Positions 10,159-25,080 of a stretch of 64,000 bases of DNA are shown here, in pieces. Below the pieces are notes generated by a model. That model did no database searches and was not told the origin of the DNA. It worked only from the letters and a program-made list of their open reading frames with translations. Positions within the stretch are counted from its first letter, which is position 1. Every line of letters begins with the position of its first letter. The position numbers and the translations under genes were made by a program. The stretch comes from Panorpa germanica (Eukaryota; Arthropoda; Insecta; Mecoptera; Panorpidae): contig OY783214.1 in the NCBI GenBank assembly GCA_963678705.1, positions 12,028,001 through 12,092,000 on the forward strand. Reading direction: 5' to 3'.

Positions 10159-12443
10159 GACTTCGTCTTTATTACATGTTTTACCAAGAATTTTCTTTTG
10201 CATATTTTCCTTGTATACTTTCTATTCCTAATCCACACATTTATCTACTATTGATCCACCTCGTTCCTTAATACTTGCAGTAATGGAAATATTTAATATT
10301 TCACGGCACAGTGGGCGAGAGCATTTATGCTATGCTATGTTTTCGGGTTCGATGACTGAATCAGAGTTATCTTTTCTGAGTCAGTTTGTTATTAAGTCAA
10401 ATTGTTTATGTACATACCTTATCCCAAACTTATTAAGGTTATTAAGAATAGGCTTAAAAATAAATTCACTAATACTCACATTTATTGATCTGTATGTAAT
10501 AAATTGCACCGTTTTAATCAATTCACTTTGACTTTCAATCTCGTATAATTAGAAACATTTAATATCTAGCAAATACCTGTAAGTAGAGTCTTAGTCAATA
10601 CTATATGAATAAAAATGGTTAAATGATACCATTACATTGTTTTATTGATTTATTAATTGTACTTTATACCACAAGTAGAAAATGTAGCATAATATAACAC
10701 TTTAATTAGTTTTTAGTAACCTAGCAAATATAAAACTGCACTGCAAGATAATTTATATATTAGAAGTAAAAAATTAATCTAGAAATTATCTTGTGGCAAG
10801 CTGACACTGTAAGAAATATTTTAATGTATAACACTGGAATATTTTAATATAATTTAAGGAGAGTTAGCGTAATTAATACACAACATATTAATGCTTTCAT
10901 ACGCAATTTAATCAATAGATTGATTGCTTCTGCTGTGTATGTACTCAAAAATCATATCTTTGCATTCAAATTTGTCCTAATTACATTCAATAACATTTTA
11001 GTTTTTCATTTAAAATTTTATTAATAAATTTGTAATGAGTGATATGAAGTAAACAAATTATTTGGTCAGTTTTACAATTTTTTTCAAAATCGCTAAATCA
11101 AGTTTTTCTTTCCCTAGCTTTTTGATAAGTAGGTATGATTCAAGTTTATATGCTAGATACGGTATTAACTTAAAATTACACCTTACCATCATATGGCCTG
11201 AGAAAACTACATATTGTGATGGTAATTCTAGGGAATACACTGCAGTGTGTATATTTAACTTCTACATAGCAATTTATAAAAGATAATATGTACCATCACC
11301 AGAAAGAATTGTGCTACTCTCACAAACACGGAATATATTCATGAAATCATATGTTGTTTATTGAATTAAAAATCTAGTTAGTTTAGTATCATTTTTATCT
11401 TTTTAATTTTTGTTATTTCTATAAAATCACAATTCTTATCTGAATACAAAGCATTAGTGCAGGGTTTGTTAGACCCAATATACGAGTATTGCCATCTTTG
11501 TCATCACGGCCGACCCAAGCGGCTGGCTAGACGGACCATGGTCCAGATTACTTTTTTAATTTAACGGGCATTACATTTATACATTTTACCATTTGCTTTT
11601 GTAATTGTGTTTTTTTATATTTTTTAATACTTTTTTTTTGGGCGCTAAAAACCATAATGGCCTCCATGTTAAATGTATTAGGACCGGCACTGTCTGCCAC
11701 TCTTACTGTTCCTTTACAAAATGTCTGTAAAAATACTTTTGTTAATGATGCAATTATTAAATATTTATTGTATTTTAGTTATTTCAATTCTATGAAATAT
11801 CACAAAGGGTTCACGGTTCACCTGTATTTAAGATTTGAGTCACTCAGAAATCAATGCTGTTAATTTCAAAAAAAAATCAAACAGTTTAGAAGCTTTAAAG
11901 AAATATATAAAGTTCTAAATAAGATGAAGTAATTCAATTAATAAGTATACTCGTATATACATGCAGTTACTTCTATTTTTTCAAGATAGCGGCATTAGCG
12001 GATGTCTAATGATGGAAATAATTTATTATTATTATTTATTATTTTGATGGAGTATTTATTAGGCAAGACTTCTTATTTATTTCTGTAAATGCACCATTTA
12101 ATCAAATTACATATTTTATTTTCCGCACTTTTAAATATATTATAAGCAAACTTACGTGTGGATAGATCATTAAATTAATTCCCTATGTGCTATAAAATAA
12201 TATGTTATTTTAAAATGAATGAAATATTACATAACTATACACTTAGGCATTGATTTGCTATTGATCAAAAATAAATAGAACTGCAACAACAGAAGTTATG
12301 TCAGTTTTGTATCTTTGAGTGTTCAACTGCCAACCAACTTAAACCAAAGGTATAAATGCATTTTAAATTATAAACAAATTTATTGGTTATTAGTTAAACC
12401 TAAAGCAAAAATAAAATGTGGGTGCATCATTTATCTTCCAGAC
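10159..12443. other. Receptor 2-3 intergenic region
   Basis: About 2.3 kb without a supported gene. The first ~750 bp are the duplicated receptor 3' flank (see 8023-8580). Around 11480-11720 the base composition rises ('cacggccgacccaagcggct'), with a 68-codon open frame at 11657-11863 that matches nothing I recognise. It may be a DNA-transposon remnant. 11900-12300 is simple AT-rich sequence. Confidence 0.4.
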
Positions 12444-14875
12444 ATGCCGGATAAAGATTTTGAAAGCGTTCTGGAGTTTGTGAGCAGGGGTTTCTACATC
12501 AATGGTCACAGTCTGACGACGGACTTCTTTTACAAATACCCCTATTGTTTTTATCGTTGGTTTATTATATTCCTCTTTACGATCCATCCATTTTGTTCAA
12601 TTGCATTTGCGTTCGAAAACATTGACGACATGGCAGCCACCGTTAAGGGTTTTGTGACCTTCAATACTGGATTCCAGGCCTACCTGAAAACGATTCTCTT
12701 CACGAAATACCACTACGAGTTCGTGGCGCTTCTTTCTCAAGTCAGGAAATTTCGTGCAAGCTACATCGCAACAACTGAGGAAAATATTATTGTTGGGCAA
12801 TATAATAAACTGTTAAAATTAGTCTCCTTCATTTGCTTCGCTTTATGTATAATTATTAATGTCTGTGCAACTCTTCCATCAATTTTTGTATCCGAATTAG
12901 AATTACCATTACCTTATTTTTTTCCGTTTCTGCCGTATGATAAATCTCCTTATTTTGAACTAAATTTTTCATACCAAATTTTGATGACGATTTATGTATC
13001 AACTATGGTTCAAAGTTTCGACGTAATGTTAACAATTTTCTTCCTGGAAGCTTGTATGCAGCTAGATGTCATCAAGGAAAAGTTGTCCCACATTGGGGAA
13101 AACGAGGAGGTTGATATTGTTCGTGAGAAACATCAACTGGACGTTGTTCATGAGATACATGTCATACATGAAGAGTCCATTCAGTGAGTGAAATGTTAAC
13201 TTTAAAATATTGAACAACAGTAACGCCATAAGTTCCGCTACAATGTTTTCGCTAAACACAGTTACGTGTATTTAGGGTTTATCTAACATATATTGCCTTT
13301 TACGTAAATTTTACCTAATGTACAACGATTTGAGACCGATTTTACCATTTTTGGAAGTATAATATATTAAGAAGTCTTTTTGAAGAATTTTAGAATAGTA
13401 ACAACTTTTTAAATTAAGTTCCTTTTAGATTAAATATTAATTTAAGTAAAATATCACATGAAGATGAGGTAATATTGTTGTCTTGTGTTTTGTGGGCCCT
13501 TGTCTTTATATGTATGTAACATATTTGTGCGGAAATAACTTGATGTATTAATTTCAGATATATTTACGATTTGAATGCATCTTTTTCTACACTTCTGCTG
13601 ATGCAATTTGCGTCCAGTACTTTTGCCATAACAACATTGCTTTTCCGTATTACACAGGTAAAAGTCATTTTAATAATCAATAAAAATATATTATTAAACT
13701 TTAGAAAACAAAAAGGAATTACGGAAATAATTAACTTAAATTATTAAAGAATAGAAAACGCTATTTTAATATTACAATGTTTTTAGTTTCACCTATAGAA
13801 TGTAATTATGTTATTTTATTTATCATATGCAAATATTTTCAGGCAACAGATGTGGAATTCTACGAGTACGGCCTCGCCTTGGTGTTAACAAGTCAGCTTT
13901 TTATTTGGTGCTTCTTTGGAGATTTGGTGTCTGGCAGAGTAAGTGATAAAACAGATAAAGTTGATTCTATATTTATTCTAATCTTAGTTCTGTGTAATTT
14001 GAAATAATTCTCTGAGTTAAATAACAAATTTATTCAATTGTTTTATGCTATTTTAGATGAATAACATTTTACGTGATATGTACGACAACCACTGGCACAA
14101 TCTCTGTCCAACCGCTAGGAGGTCACTGATTATTATGATGAGTTGTTCCCAAAGACAATACTTCCTAACTGCAGGAGGCTGGGCTAATCTTAATTTGGAG
14201 ATGTTTGTGCAAGTAAGTCTTTTTTTTATTAAATAACACAATTAAATGCCGATTTGTTTCAAATATACTGATCATGTTATATCGGTTTTTTACCATGTAT
14301 TTTTTATTGTTAATATTAAAAAAATAAATATAAAGATTCACGGAGATATATCTACTTAAAATTACGTTTCTTTGCCTTCCGGTAATAGTTACTATCTATC
14401 TCGACTATCACTCGACTTTAAATTATTATATTGTTACTTCTTTTAATTTTTCTGTCTTTTTAAATTAAGTCTTTGTTTGCTAATATCATTATAATATCGG
14501 TCAAGTTCATTAATATATTGTTCTGTTTTATTTCATTGAAGACTTAGGCTCTCTGACACTACACCTATCGTCGACTATACAGAATTATTATCAGTAGTGT
14601 ATATTGTAGTTATTTCGCATTACCACACTTTATCATCACACCAACTTCTACTTTATTGTTTACCAATACACCGCTATATTTTTGTATTAACAAACATTAA
14701 AGTGGAAGCTTGCTTTCATAATAAAGTTTAGCTTGAGTGAAGGTTTAGGTTATTAATGTACCTTACAATTTAAGTACATTCTAATACAAATATGTTATTA
14801 ATTCTATGTTATATTTTTCAGATACTGAAGACTGGTTATTCTTACTACGCCGTCATGCAAGACTCGAAGGAATAG
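12444..14875 (+). CDS. Odorant receptor gene 3 of cluster (7tm_6)
   Basis: Third tandem receptor, predicted 381 residues. Exons are 12444-13183, 13558-13657, 13843-13938, 14057-14212 and 14822-14875, with phases 2,0,0,0. An upstream in-frame ATG exists at 12315. The start at 12444 (MPDKDFESVLEF) is chosen because it aligns with the paralogues' starts and the extension is unlike them. Signatures are NGHSLTTDFFYKYPYCFYRW, ELPLPYFFPFLPYDKSPYF, and a C-terminus with WANLNLEMFV then LKTGYSYYAVMQDSKE. The last intron (609 bp) is the longest of its class in the cluster. Intron 1 contains a fragment of the CCGCTAAACA MITE family. Intact, apparently functional, ligand unknown. Confidence 0.92.
13250..13480 (+). 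mobile_element. MITE relic in receptor 3 intron 1
   Basis: 'cgctaaacacagttacgtgt' then 'atttagggtttatctaacat' matches the left end of the CCGCTAAACA family (18555, 45234). It also matches a related end on the - strand at about 63776-63817. The right terminus is not clear. The last part ('ccttttagattaaatatta') recurs at about 34640-34670. Confidence 0.45.
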
Positions 14876-14932
14876 GCACAACTCTACTACCAGTTCAAAT
14901 TTAATTTTATCACAAAATTATTCATTTTAGAT

Positions 14933-14938
14933 AATAAA
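14933..14938 (+). promoter_or_regulatory. Polyadenylation signal of receptor 3
   Basis: AATAAA 58 bp after the receptor 3 stop codon. The convergent DRC11 gene has its own signal at 15170-15175, so the two 3' UTRs are confined to the 332-bp interval 14876-15207. Confidence 0.5.
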
Positions 14939-15169
14939 CTAGCTGTAACTATAGTTTAAGAATAACACAGCATAAGAAATGTTGTAGACAAATAGAGCTG
15001 CGTTTTTCAAACCTAACATTTATTTTAACACATTATGGCATAAGAGTAACAACAATAGGAACATATTTGTTCTCGCACTAAGCATAATTAAATAGTTCTT
15101 TAATATAATTTATTTAGCCCAAACAAAAACAACAGTACTTGCAAATCAAAGAAAATTAATTTCCATATA

Positions 15170-15175
15170 TTTATT
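15170..15175 (-). promoter_or_regulatory. Polyadenylation signal of DRC11
   Basis: AATAAA on the - strand about 33 bp beyond the DRC11 stop codon, giving a very short 3' UTR. Confidence 0.5.
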
Positions 15176-15207
15176 ATATGACACACATATAAATTAACAA
15201 TTTACTT

Positions 15208-18273
<3,066 letters not shown>

Positions 18274-18404
18274 TTTTTTATAATCAAAAAAATATTTTAT
18301 ATTTAAATAATATATCACTGCACGTATCGAGTGCAGGCACACAACTGCATCGAATGCAAAGTGCACCGATTAAACACTGGTGTCACGTCAAAAAACAAAC
18401 ATCA

Positions 18405-18416
18405 ACCCCTAGCAAC
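18405..18416. promoter_or_regulatory. Candidate X-box (RFX site) upstream of DRC11
   Basis: ACCCCTAGCAAC lies 132-143 bp upstream of the DRC11 start codon. The right half AGCAAC fits the RFX half-site RGYAAC. The left half fits only the loose pyrimidine-rich consensus, and there is no spacer. RFX factors are known to drive ciliary genes such as N-DRC subunits, so position and gene make this plausible. A chance match is possible. Confidence 0.3.
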
Positions 18417-18419
18417 CAA

Positions 18420-19583
18420 AGGGGTAGTTGTTATTTTATCTTAATATTGATTTAATAAATAAATGTTCTACTTTTATAATATATGCAATGTGCATTTCAT
18501 GGGTTTTTTTTCTTTGATTTGCAGTAATAAATTCCGAGCCCTGAAAACTAATATTACCCGCTAAACACAGTTACAAATAATTAAAGTTTATTTAACATAA
18601 AAAAGATTACTTGTTACATAACATTCTTTAGATTTATGTAATGCAAGCCTACATAATAAATTTTATAAGATTAATGATACAAGATTTTTAATATCTTTTG
18701 CATTTATTTAATGATTATGTAACAAAATGATGTTTAATTTCAGTAAATAATAAAACGTAACGTTATGTAAAAAATATTAGAAAATATAATACATATTTAC
18801 GTTTTGTTTTTAGAGAGTGTATATTTCAATTTGCAAAAGTTTTATTTATAGTCAATTGTAAATATAAAAATATAGTAATATATTTTTATAAATATTGTAA
18901 AAGATAATTTCAAAACTTAACATTTTCTCAATTGAGCTACTTAAGCCTATCTAAAACTATCAAACGATCTTAAATAAAGTGCAAAATAAGTTCGATAACT
19001 TAGATTAAAGTATACAGATCTTTGAGAAATCTCATTAAGTTGATACTTAAAGAACTGGTGCTTGTTAAGTTATGTCGATCCTTTTTGCAAAGTAGAACGA
19101 CACTGTCTCTCATTTTTTGACTTTCTTTAATAATAATAAATATCCATATTTCTCCATAGACTCTTTATATGTACAACATATTCTTATGGAACAACTTAGT
19201 AAAATTGTTTTTATTATTCATATTATTAGATATTAAAATGTATAAATGAATAATAAAAATTAGAAAATAAATAATTACTAAAACTAATAATAAGCGTTTT
19301 TTATTTACATCTAATTCTATTAATTTTCTATTAAAGAAATTCTTGTAGAGGTCGACAAGAGATCACATGGAATTGTAAACACAAGTAAGTAAACATGTCC
19401 CATCCAGAGCATCCATCTCTGCGTTGATAATTTTGTACCTCATCATTTAAACTCTTAAAATAACTTAAACTTAGAGTTTGGTGCCAACAAAGAAATTAAT
19501 TTAATTCACCCAAGACCACCGCTACGCTCTATAGAAGTTTTTATCGTAAGTTAAACAAAAATTTTATTTCATTAAATTGTAAC
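18420..19583. other. Gene-less spacer between DRC11 and the foldback element
   Basis: Holds the MITE at 18555-18818. The rest is AT-rich without supported genes. A slightly GC-richer strip at about 19350-19530 ('cccaagaccaccgctacgct') has no partner elsewhere in the window. Confidence 0.4.
18555..18818 (+). mobile_element. MITE-like element, CCGCTAAACA family, copy 2
   Basis: Begins 'acccgctaaacacagttac' and ends 'cgttttgtttttagagag', an imperfect terminal inverted repeat. The interior 'atgtaacaaaatgatgttta' and 'taacgttatgtaaaaaatat' match the copy at 45234-45492. About 264 bp, non-coding. Confidence 0.6.
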
Positions 19584-19690
19584 AGGGCATCATAAGCGCA
19601 GACTATAAATTCATAAAAAAGAATAATGATTTTAATTTACACATACACATATTTTTAGGTTATTTATATATTTTAAGTACTGTTATTTTA

Positions 19691-20171
19691 TCAGGGTATC
19701 ATGACCATAGAGATAAAACTAGGAAGAAAACACAGTAATTAATTCATTTATTAAATACTTCAACAAGACCTTTTCGAGAAATGTAGAAAACATAGATTTA
19801 TATTTTTTTAAATGTAAATTGACTTTTGAACAGCAAAGTATTGTATTTATTGCGTAAAATTATAATAATTTTAATAATTAGTTGTTAGTGTCATTACTTC
19901 TTCTATAGAAATAATAACTTAGCAAGAGTTTAACCATAATAATCGCCATCTATTATACAGTAGATAAAAGAGATATAGTTAAAGATGTGTTTCATAGATG
20001 GCAATATAAGTTAAAATTAAAACACCTGATATACATGCAACCACATATACTTCATTCAATGTAAAAATAGATGCATAATAATCAGGCGTTGGAAATAAAA
20101 AAAAACTGCATTTTTTTAGTTAGATAACAATATTGTAGCAAATATACAAAATGTAGAAAATATTTTTATCA
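19691..20171 (+). repeat. Left inverted arm of the foldback element
   Basis: Reads 'tcagggtatcatgaccatag...' inward and matches the reverse complement of 26476-26979 almost base for base over about 480 bp, apart from a ~15-bp insertion on the right side. Low divergence implies recent formation or gene conversion between the arms. A diverged second copy of the terminal motif lies ~105 bp further out (19584). Confidence 0.85.
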
Positions 20172-20290
20172 ATTTTAACAAGAGTATAACCTTCTTTCGT
20201 CTTAAGAAATGCTGAAAAACTAATTTTACTTAAAATTAAAAATACAAAGTTTTTATCAATTTTAACAAGAGTATAACCTTCTACTAGCTG
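20155..20290 (-). repeat. 87-bp tandem repeat, two units
   Basis: Two units containing 'caattttaacaagagtataa'. Because 87 is a multiple of three, the - strand stays open and gives a 29-residue periodic peptide (EGYTLVKIDKN...). No gene is inferred from this. The array stops at a unique junction, 'gttcgacccgtcgcaagaca', that recurs at about 24134. Confidence 0.8.
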
Positions 20291-20399
20291 TTCGACCCGT
20301 CGCAAGACAACGAGTCTGAGTTACGTAATTCTTTTTTAAATAATTAATATTTAAAATGTGTTTAATTTTTTAATTGATCTATATCCGCTACACTTTAAA

Positions 20400-21560
20400 T
20401 TGATAAACTGCTTTTATGCGATTTCTTCTAAATTCATGGACATTTTTTTCTATAATTTTTCTTTTGATTTCTTTAAAAAATTTTATGCAGTTATGTCCGC
20501 TAGGATTTAAATTAAAGAACTGCTTCATTTCATTTTAAATATCTCCGCCATTCTGGCTTTTACGCGACCTTTTTTAAATTCATGGACTTTTTTTCTAAAA
20601 ATTTTTTTTGCATTTCTTTAAATTTTTTTATGCAGTTATGTCCGCTAGGATTTAAATTAAAGAACTGCTTCATTTCATTTTAAATATCTCCGCCATTCTG
20701 GCTTTAACGCGACCTTTTTTAAATTCATGGACTTTTTTTCTAAAAATTTTTTTTGCATTTCTTTAAATTTTTTTATGCAGTTATGTTCAATAGGCTTTAA
20801 AGTAAATAACTGCTTCATTACATTTTAAATATCTACGCAATTCTGACTTTTAAGGGACCTTTTTTAAATTCATGGACTTTTTTTTCTAAATTTTTTTTTT
20901 TGATTTCTTGAAATTTCTTGATGCAGTTATGTCCGCTAGGATTTAAATTAAAGAACTGCTTCATTACATTTTAAATATCTTTGCGATTCTGGCTTTTACG
21001 CGACCTTTTTTAAATTCATGGACTTTTTTTCTAAAAATTTTTTTTGCATTTCGTTAAAAAATTTTATGCAATTATGTTTGCTAGGCTTTAAATTAAAGAG
21101 CTGCTTCATTACATTTTAATTATCTTCGCGATTCTGACTTTTATGCGACTTTTTTTAAATTCATGGACTTTTTTTTCTAAAAATTTCTTTTGCATTTCTT
21201 TAAAAAAATTTATGCAGTTATGTCCGCTAGGATTTAAATTAAAGAACTGTATTATTACATTTTAAATATCCACGCGATCCTGACTTTTATGCGACTTTTT
21301 CTAAATTCATGGACTTTTTTTTCTAAAATTTTTTTTTTGATTTCTTGAAATTTTTTGATGCAGTTATGTTCGCTAGGCTTTAAATTAAAGAGCTGCTTTA
21401 TTACATTTTAAGTATCTCCGCGATTCTGGCTTTTATGCGACCTTTTTTAAATTCATGGACTTTTTTTTCTAAAATTTTTTTTTTGATTTGTTGACATTTT
21501 TTGATGCAGTTATGTTCGCTAGGCTTTAAATTAAAGAACTGCATCATTAGATTTTAAATA
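20400..21560 (+). repeat. ~146-bp tandem repeat, forward array 1
   Basis: Eight units recognised by 'aaattcatggac' at about 20430, 20577, 20723, 20867, 21015, 21159, 21306 and 21450, spaced 144-148 bp. Each also carries 'tgcagttatgtccgctagg' and 'aaattaaagaactgc'. Units differ by scattered substitutions and homopolymer length. Confidence 0.85.
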
Positions 21561-21840
21561 TCTATGCAGGAACTCAAAAAATTGCATTGCTCTTAAAATC
21601 ATAAAAGTGAACCTTTTCATCATTTTTAACAAGATTATAGTCTTCTTTCTATATGGAGATACAATATAAATTTTTTTTTGGATTTCTTGAAATTTTTTGA
21701 TGCAGTTATGTTCGCTAGGCTTTAAATTAAAGAACTGCATCATTAGATTTTAAATATCTACGCAGAAACTCAAAAAATTGCATTGCTTTTAAAATCATAA
21801 AAGTGAATCTTTTCATCATTTTTAACAAGATTATAGCCTT
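21560..21840 (+). repeat. Block C, repeated within and between arrays
   Basis: A segment with 'ctcaaaaaattgcattgct' and 'tttaacaagattatagtctt' occurs twice here, again twice at 25090-25375, and inverted at about 22135-22240. 'aacaagattatag' resembles the core 'aacaagagtataa' of the 87-bp unit, so the two repeat types share a motif. Confidence 0.7.
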
Positions 21841-22240
21841 CTTTCATTGCATACTAAAATACTTATTTAAAAATGAATTATAAATTTGAAATCAGCTTTA
21901 AAAATTATGTTAAAAAACCTTTAAAAAAAACCAGTGATTTTTATTTTCAATTTTTATGAAAAGTAAGAAGAGTATAGCCTTCTTACTTTTCATAAAAATT
22001 GAAGAAAATATATTTGTCATTTTATAACGGATTTTAACTTAATTTTGAATGCTGATTTCAAATTTATAATTCATTTTTAAATAAGTATTTTAGTTTATGA
22101 TATATCAATATATTAATTTCTTTATCGGAGTATGCAATGAAAGAAGGCTATAATCTTGTTAAAAATGATGAAAAGGTTCACTTTTATGATTTTAAGAGCA
22201 ATGCAATTTTTTGAGTATCTAAGTAGATATTTAAAATCTA
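21840..22240. repeat. Central palindrome of the foldback element
   Basis: At the centre, 'tcaatttttatgaaaagtaa' (about 21949) is followed after ~13 nt by its exact reverse complement ending near 22004. Farther out, 'taaatttgaaatcagc' (about 21880) pairs with 'gctgatttcaaattta' (about 22047), and 'tgcatacta' with a related inverted end at 22130. This is the turn between the forward and inverted ~146-bp arrays. Confidence 0.75.
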
Positions 22241-23200
22241 ATGATGCAGTTTTTTATTTTAGAGCATAACGAACATAACTGCATCAAAAAAATTTAAGAA
22301 ATCAAAAAAAAAAATTTTTTTAAGAATGTCCATGAATTAAAAAAAAGTCGCATAAAAGTCAGAATCGCATAGATAATTAAAATGTAATAAAGCAGTTCTT
22401 TAATTTAAAGCCTAACGAACATAACTGCATGAAAAAAAATCAAGAAATCCAAAAAAAAATTTAGAAAAAAAATGTCCATGAATTTAAAAAAGGTCGCATA
22501 AAAGTCAGAATTGAGAAGATAATTAAAATGTAATGAAGCAGTTCTTTAATTTAAAACTTAACGAACATAACTGCATCAAAGAATTTCAACGAATCAAAAA
22601 AGAAATTTTAGAAAAAAAAGTCCATGAATTTAAAAAAGGTCGCATAAAAGCCAGAATCGCGGAGATAATTGAAATGTAATGAAGCAGTTCTTTAATTTAA
22701 AGCCTAACGAACATAACTGCATCAAAAAATTTCAAGAAATCCAAAAAAAAATTTAGAAAAAAAAAGTCCATGAATTTAAAAAAGGTCGCATAAAAGCCAG
22801 AATAGTGGAGATATTTAAAATGTAATGAAGCAGTTCTTTATTTTAAATCCTAGCGAACATAACTGCATCAAAAAATTTCAAGAAATCCTAAAAAGAATTT
22901 AGAAAAAAAATGTCCATGAATTTAAAAAAGGTCGCTTAAAAGCCAGAATCGCGTGAAAATTGAAAATATAATAAAGCAGTTCTTTAATTTAAATCCTAGT
23001 GAACATAACTGCATCAAAAAATTTCAAGAAATCCAAAAAGAAATTTCAGAAAAAAATTCCATGAATTTAAAAAAAGTCGCGTAAAAGCCAGAATAGCGTA
23101 GATATTTAAAATGTAATGAAACGGTTTCTCTAAAATAAGAAACATAAGGAACATAACTGCATCAGAAACTTTCAAAGAATGAAAAAAAAATTAGAAAAGA
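22240..23200 (-). repeat. ~146-bp tandem repeat, inverted array
   Basis: Six units in reverse orientation, recognised by 'gtccatgaattt' at about 22327, 22474, 22620, 22766, 22911 and 23057, with 'aacataactgcatca' in each. They pair with the forward array at 20400-21560 across the central palindrome. Confidence 0.85.
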
Positions 23201-23229
23201 ACCATGAACTTAATAGAACGTAGACATAC

Positions 23230-23590
23230 TTAATAGACATCACTGCGCCTGACAGAGCGGCAACATTACTTACAAGCAAAATTTACATCACAGGAAAATC
23301 ATGTATGTTGCTATAATTTTCTGACAATATTTACAGACTAAATGAAGGTGGAAGAAATATTACATTCTTATTCACCAATTAGCAATTAAATTTAACTGTT
23401 TTTGTTAAAATTAATTAAGAGTTATTACGGGTTTCCAGGAAATTTAGGAGAAAATCTTAGGATGCCAAAAGTCTTAGAATTTTTTTCTTTACGAAATAAG
23501 CAATTTACAAAAACATTGACGGAGCCGTTTTCGAGCTACCATACAAAATTCAGTACCAAACATATAAGAATATAAACATACAGTTGGAAC
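23230..23590. other. Spacer inside the foldback element
   Basis: Not made of either tandem unit. 23424-23520 ('cgggtttccaggaaattta', 'ccaaaagtcttagaattttt') is repeated at 57617-57710 outside the element. This spacer may therefore be an older insertion or the element's former internal part. No protein recognised. Confidence 0.55.
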
Positions 23591-23599
23591 ATTATAATA

Positions 23600-24130
23600 T
23601 AGGATGATCTTAACAAATTTAGAAAATCCTATTTTTGCTGTAATTAAAAATCCAAAGTTTTTATCAATTTTAACAAGAGTATAACCTACTATCGTCTTAA
23701 GAAATGTGGAATATCCTATTTTTGCTACAATTAAAAATCCAATGTTTTTATCAATTTTAACAAGAGTATAACCTTCTTTCATCCCAAGAAATGCTGAATA
23801 TCTAATTTTACTTAAAATTAAAAATACAAAGTTTTTATCAATTTTAACAAGAGTATAACCTACTATCGTCTTAAGAAATGTGGAATATCCTATTTTTGCT
23901 ACAATTAAAAATCCAATGTTTTTATCAATTTTAACAAGAGTATAACCTTCGTTCATCCCAAGAAATGCTGAATATCTAATTTTACTTAAAATTAAAAATA
24001 CAAAGTTTTTATCAATTTTAACAAGAGTATAACCTTCTTTCATTCCAAGAAATGCTGAATATCTAATTTTACTTAAAATTAAAAATACAAAGTTTTTATC
24101 AATTTTAACAAGAGTATAACCTTCTACTAG
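23600..24130 (-). repeat. 87-bp tandem repeat, six units
   Basis: Six units on -. Two subtypes partly alternate: one encoding ...FVFLILSKIRYSAFLGMK and one encoding ...IGFLIVAKIGYSTFLKTIV in the periodic open frame. The partial alternation indicates a higher-order (2 x 87 bp) duplication history. Confidence 0.85.
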
Positions 24131-24179
24131 CTGTTCGACCCGTCGCAAGACAACGAGTCTGAGTTACGTAATTCTTTTT

Positions 24180-25080
24180 TAAATAATTAATATTTAAAAT
24201 GTGTTTAATTTTTTAGTTGATCTATATCCGCTACACTTTAAATTGATAAACTGCTTTTATGCGATTTTTTTTAAATTCATGGACATTTTTTTCTATAATT
24301 TTTCTTTTGATTTCTTTAAAAAAATTTATGCAGTTATGTTCGTTAGGCTTTAAATTAAAGAACTGCTTCATAACATTTTAATTATCTTAGCGATTCTGAC
24401 TTTTATGCGACCTTTTTTAAATTCATGGACTTTTTTTTCTAAATTTTTTTTTGGATTCCTTGAAAATTTTTGAGGCAGTTATGTTCAATAGGCTTTAAAG
24501 TAAATAAAGTCAATTCTGACTTTTATGGGACCTTTTTTAAATTCATGGACTTTTTTTTCTAAATTTTTTTTTTTGATTTCTTGAAATTTTTTGATGCAGT
24601 TATGTCCGCTAGGATTTAAATTAAAGAACTGCTTCATTACATTTTAAATATCTCCGCGATTCTGGCTTTTACGCGACCTTTTTTAAATTCATGGACTTTT
24701 TTTCTAAAAATTTCTTTTGCATTTCGTTAAATTTTTTTATGCAGTTATGTTTGCTAAGGTTTAAATTAAAGAGCTGCTTCATTACATTTTAATTATCTTC
24801 GCGATTCTGACTTTTATGCGACTTTTTTTAAATTCATGGACTTTTTTTTCTAAAAATTTCTTTTGCATTTCTTTAAAAAATTTTATGCAGTTATGTCCGC
24901 TAGGATTTAAAATAAAGAACTGTATTATTACATTTTAAATATCCACGCGATCCTGACTTTTATGCGACTTTTTCTAAATTCATGGACTTTTTTTTCTAAA
25001 AATTTTCTTTTGATTTCTTGAAATTTTTTGATGCAGTTATGTTCGCTAGGCTTTAAATTAAAGAACTGCATCATTAGATT
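24180..25080 (+). repeat. ~146-bp tandem repeat, forward array 2
   Basis: Six units ('attcatggac' at about 24272, 24420, 24540, 24688, 24834, 24979). One unit near 24480-24540 has a deletion of about 26 bp. Together with its flanks this is a direct copy of the 20290-21840 region with two units fewer. Confidence 0.8.

Noticed and set aside
12315..12443. N-terminal extension of receptor 3 starting at 12315
   Set aside because: The 43 extra residues have no counterpart in the two paralogues; the ATG at 12444 aligns with their starts.
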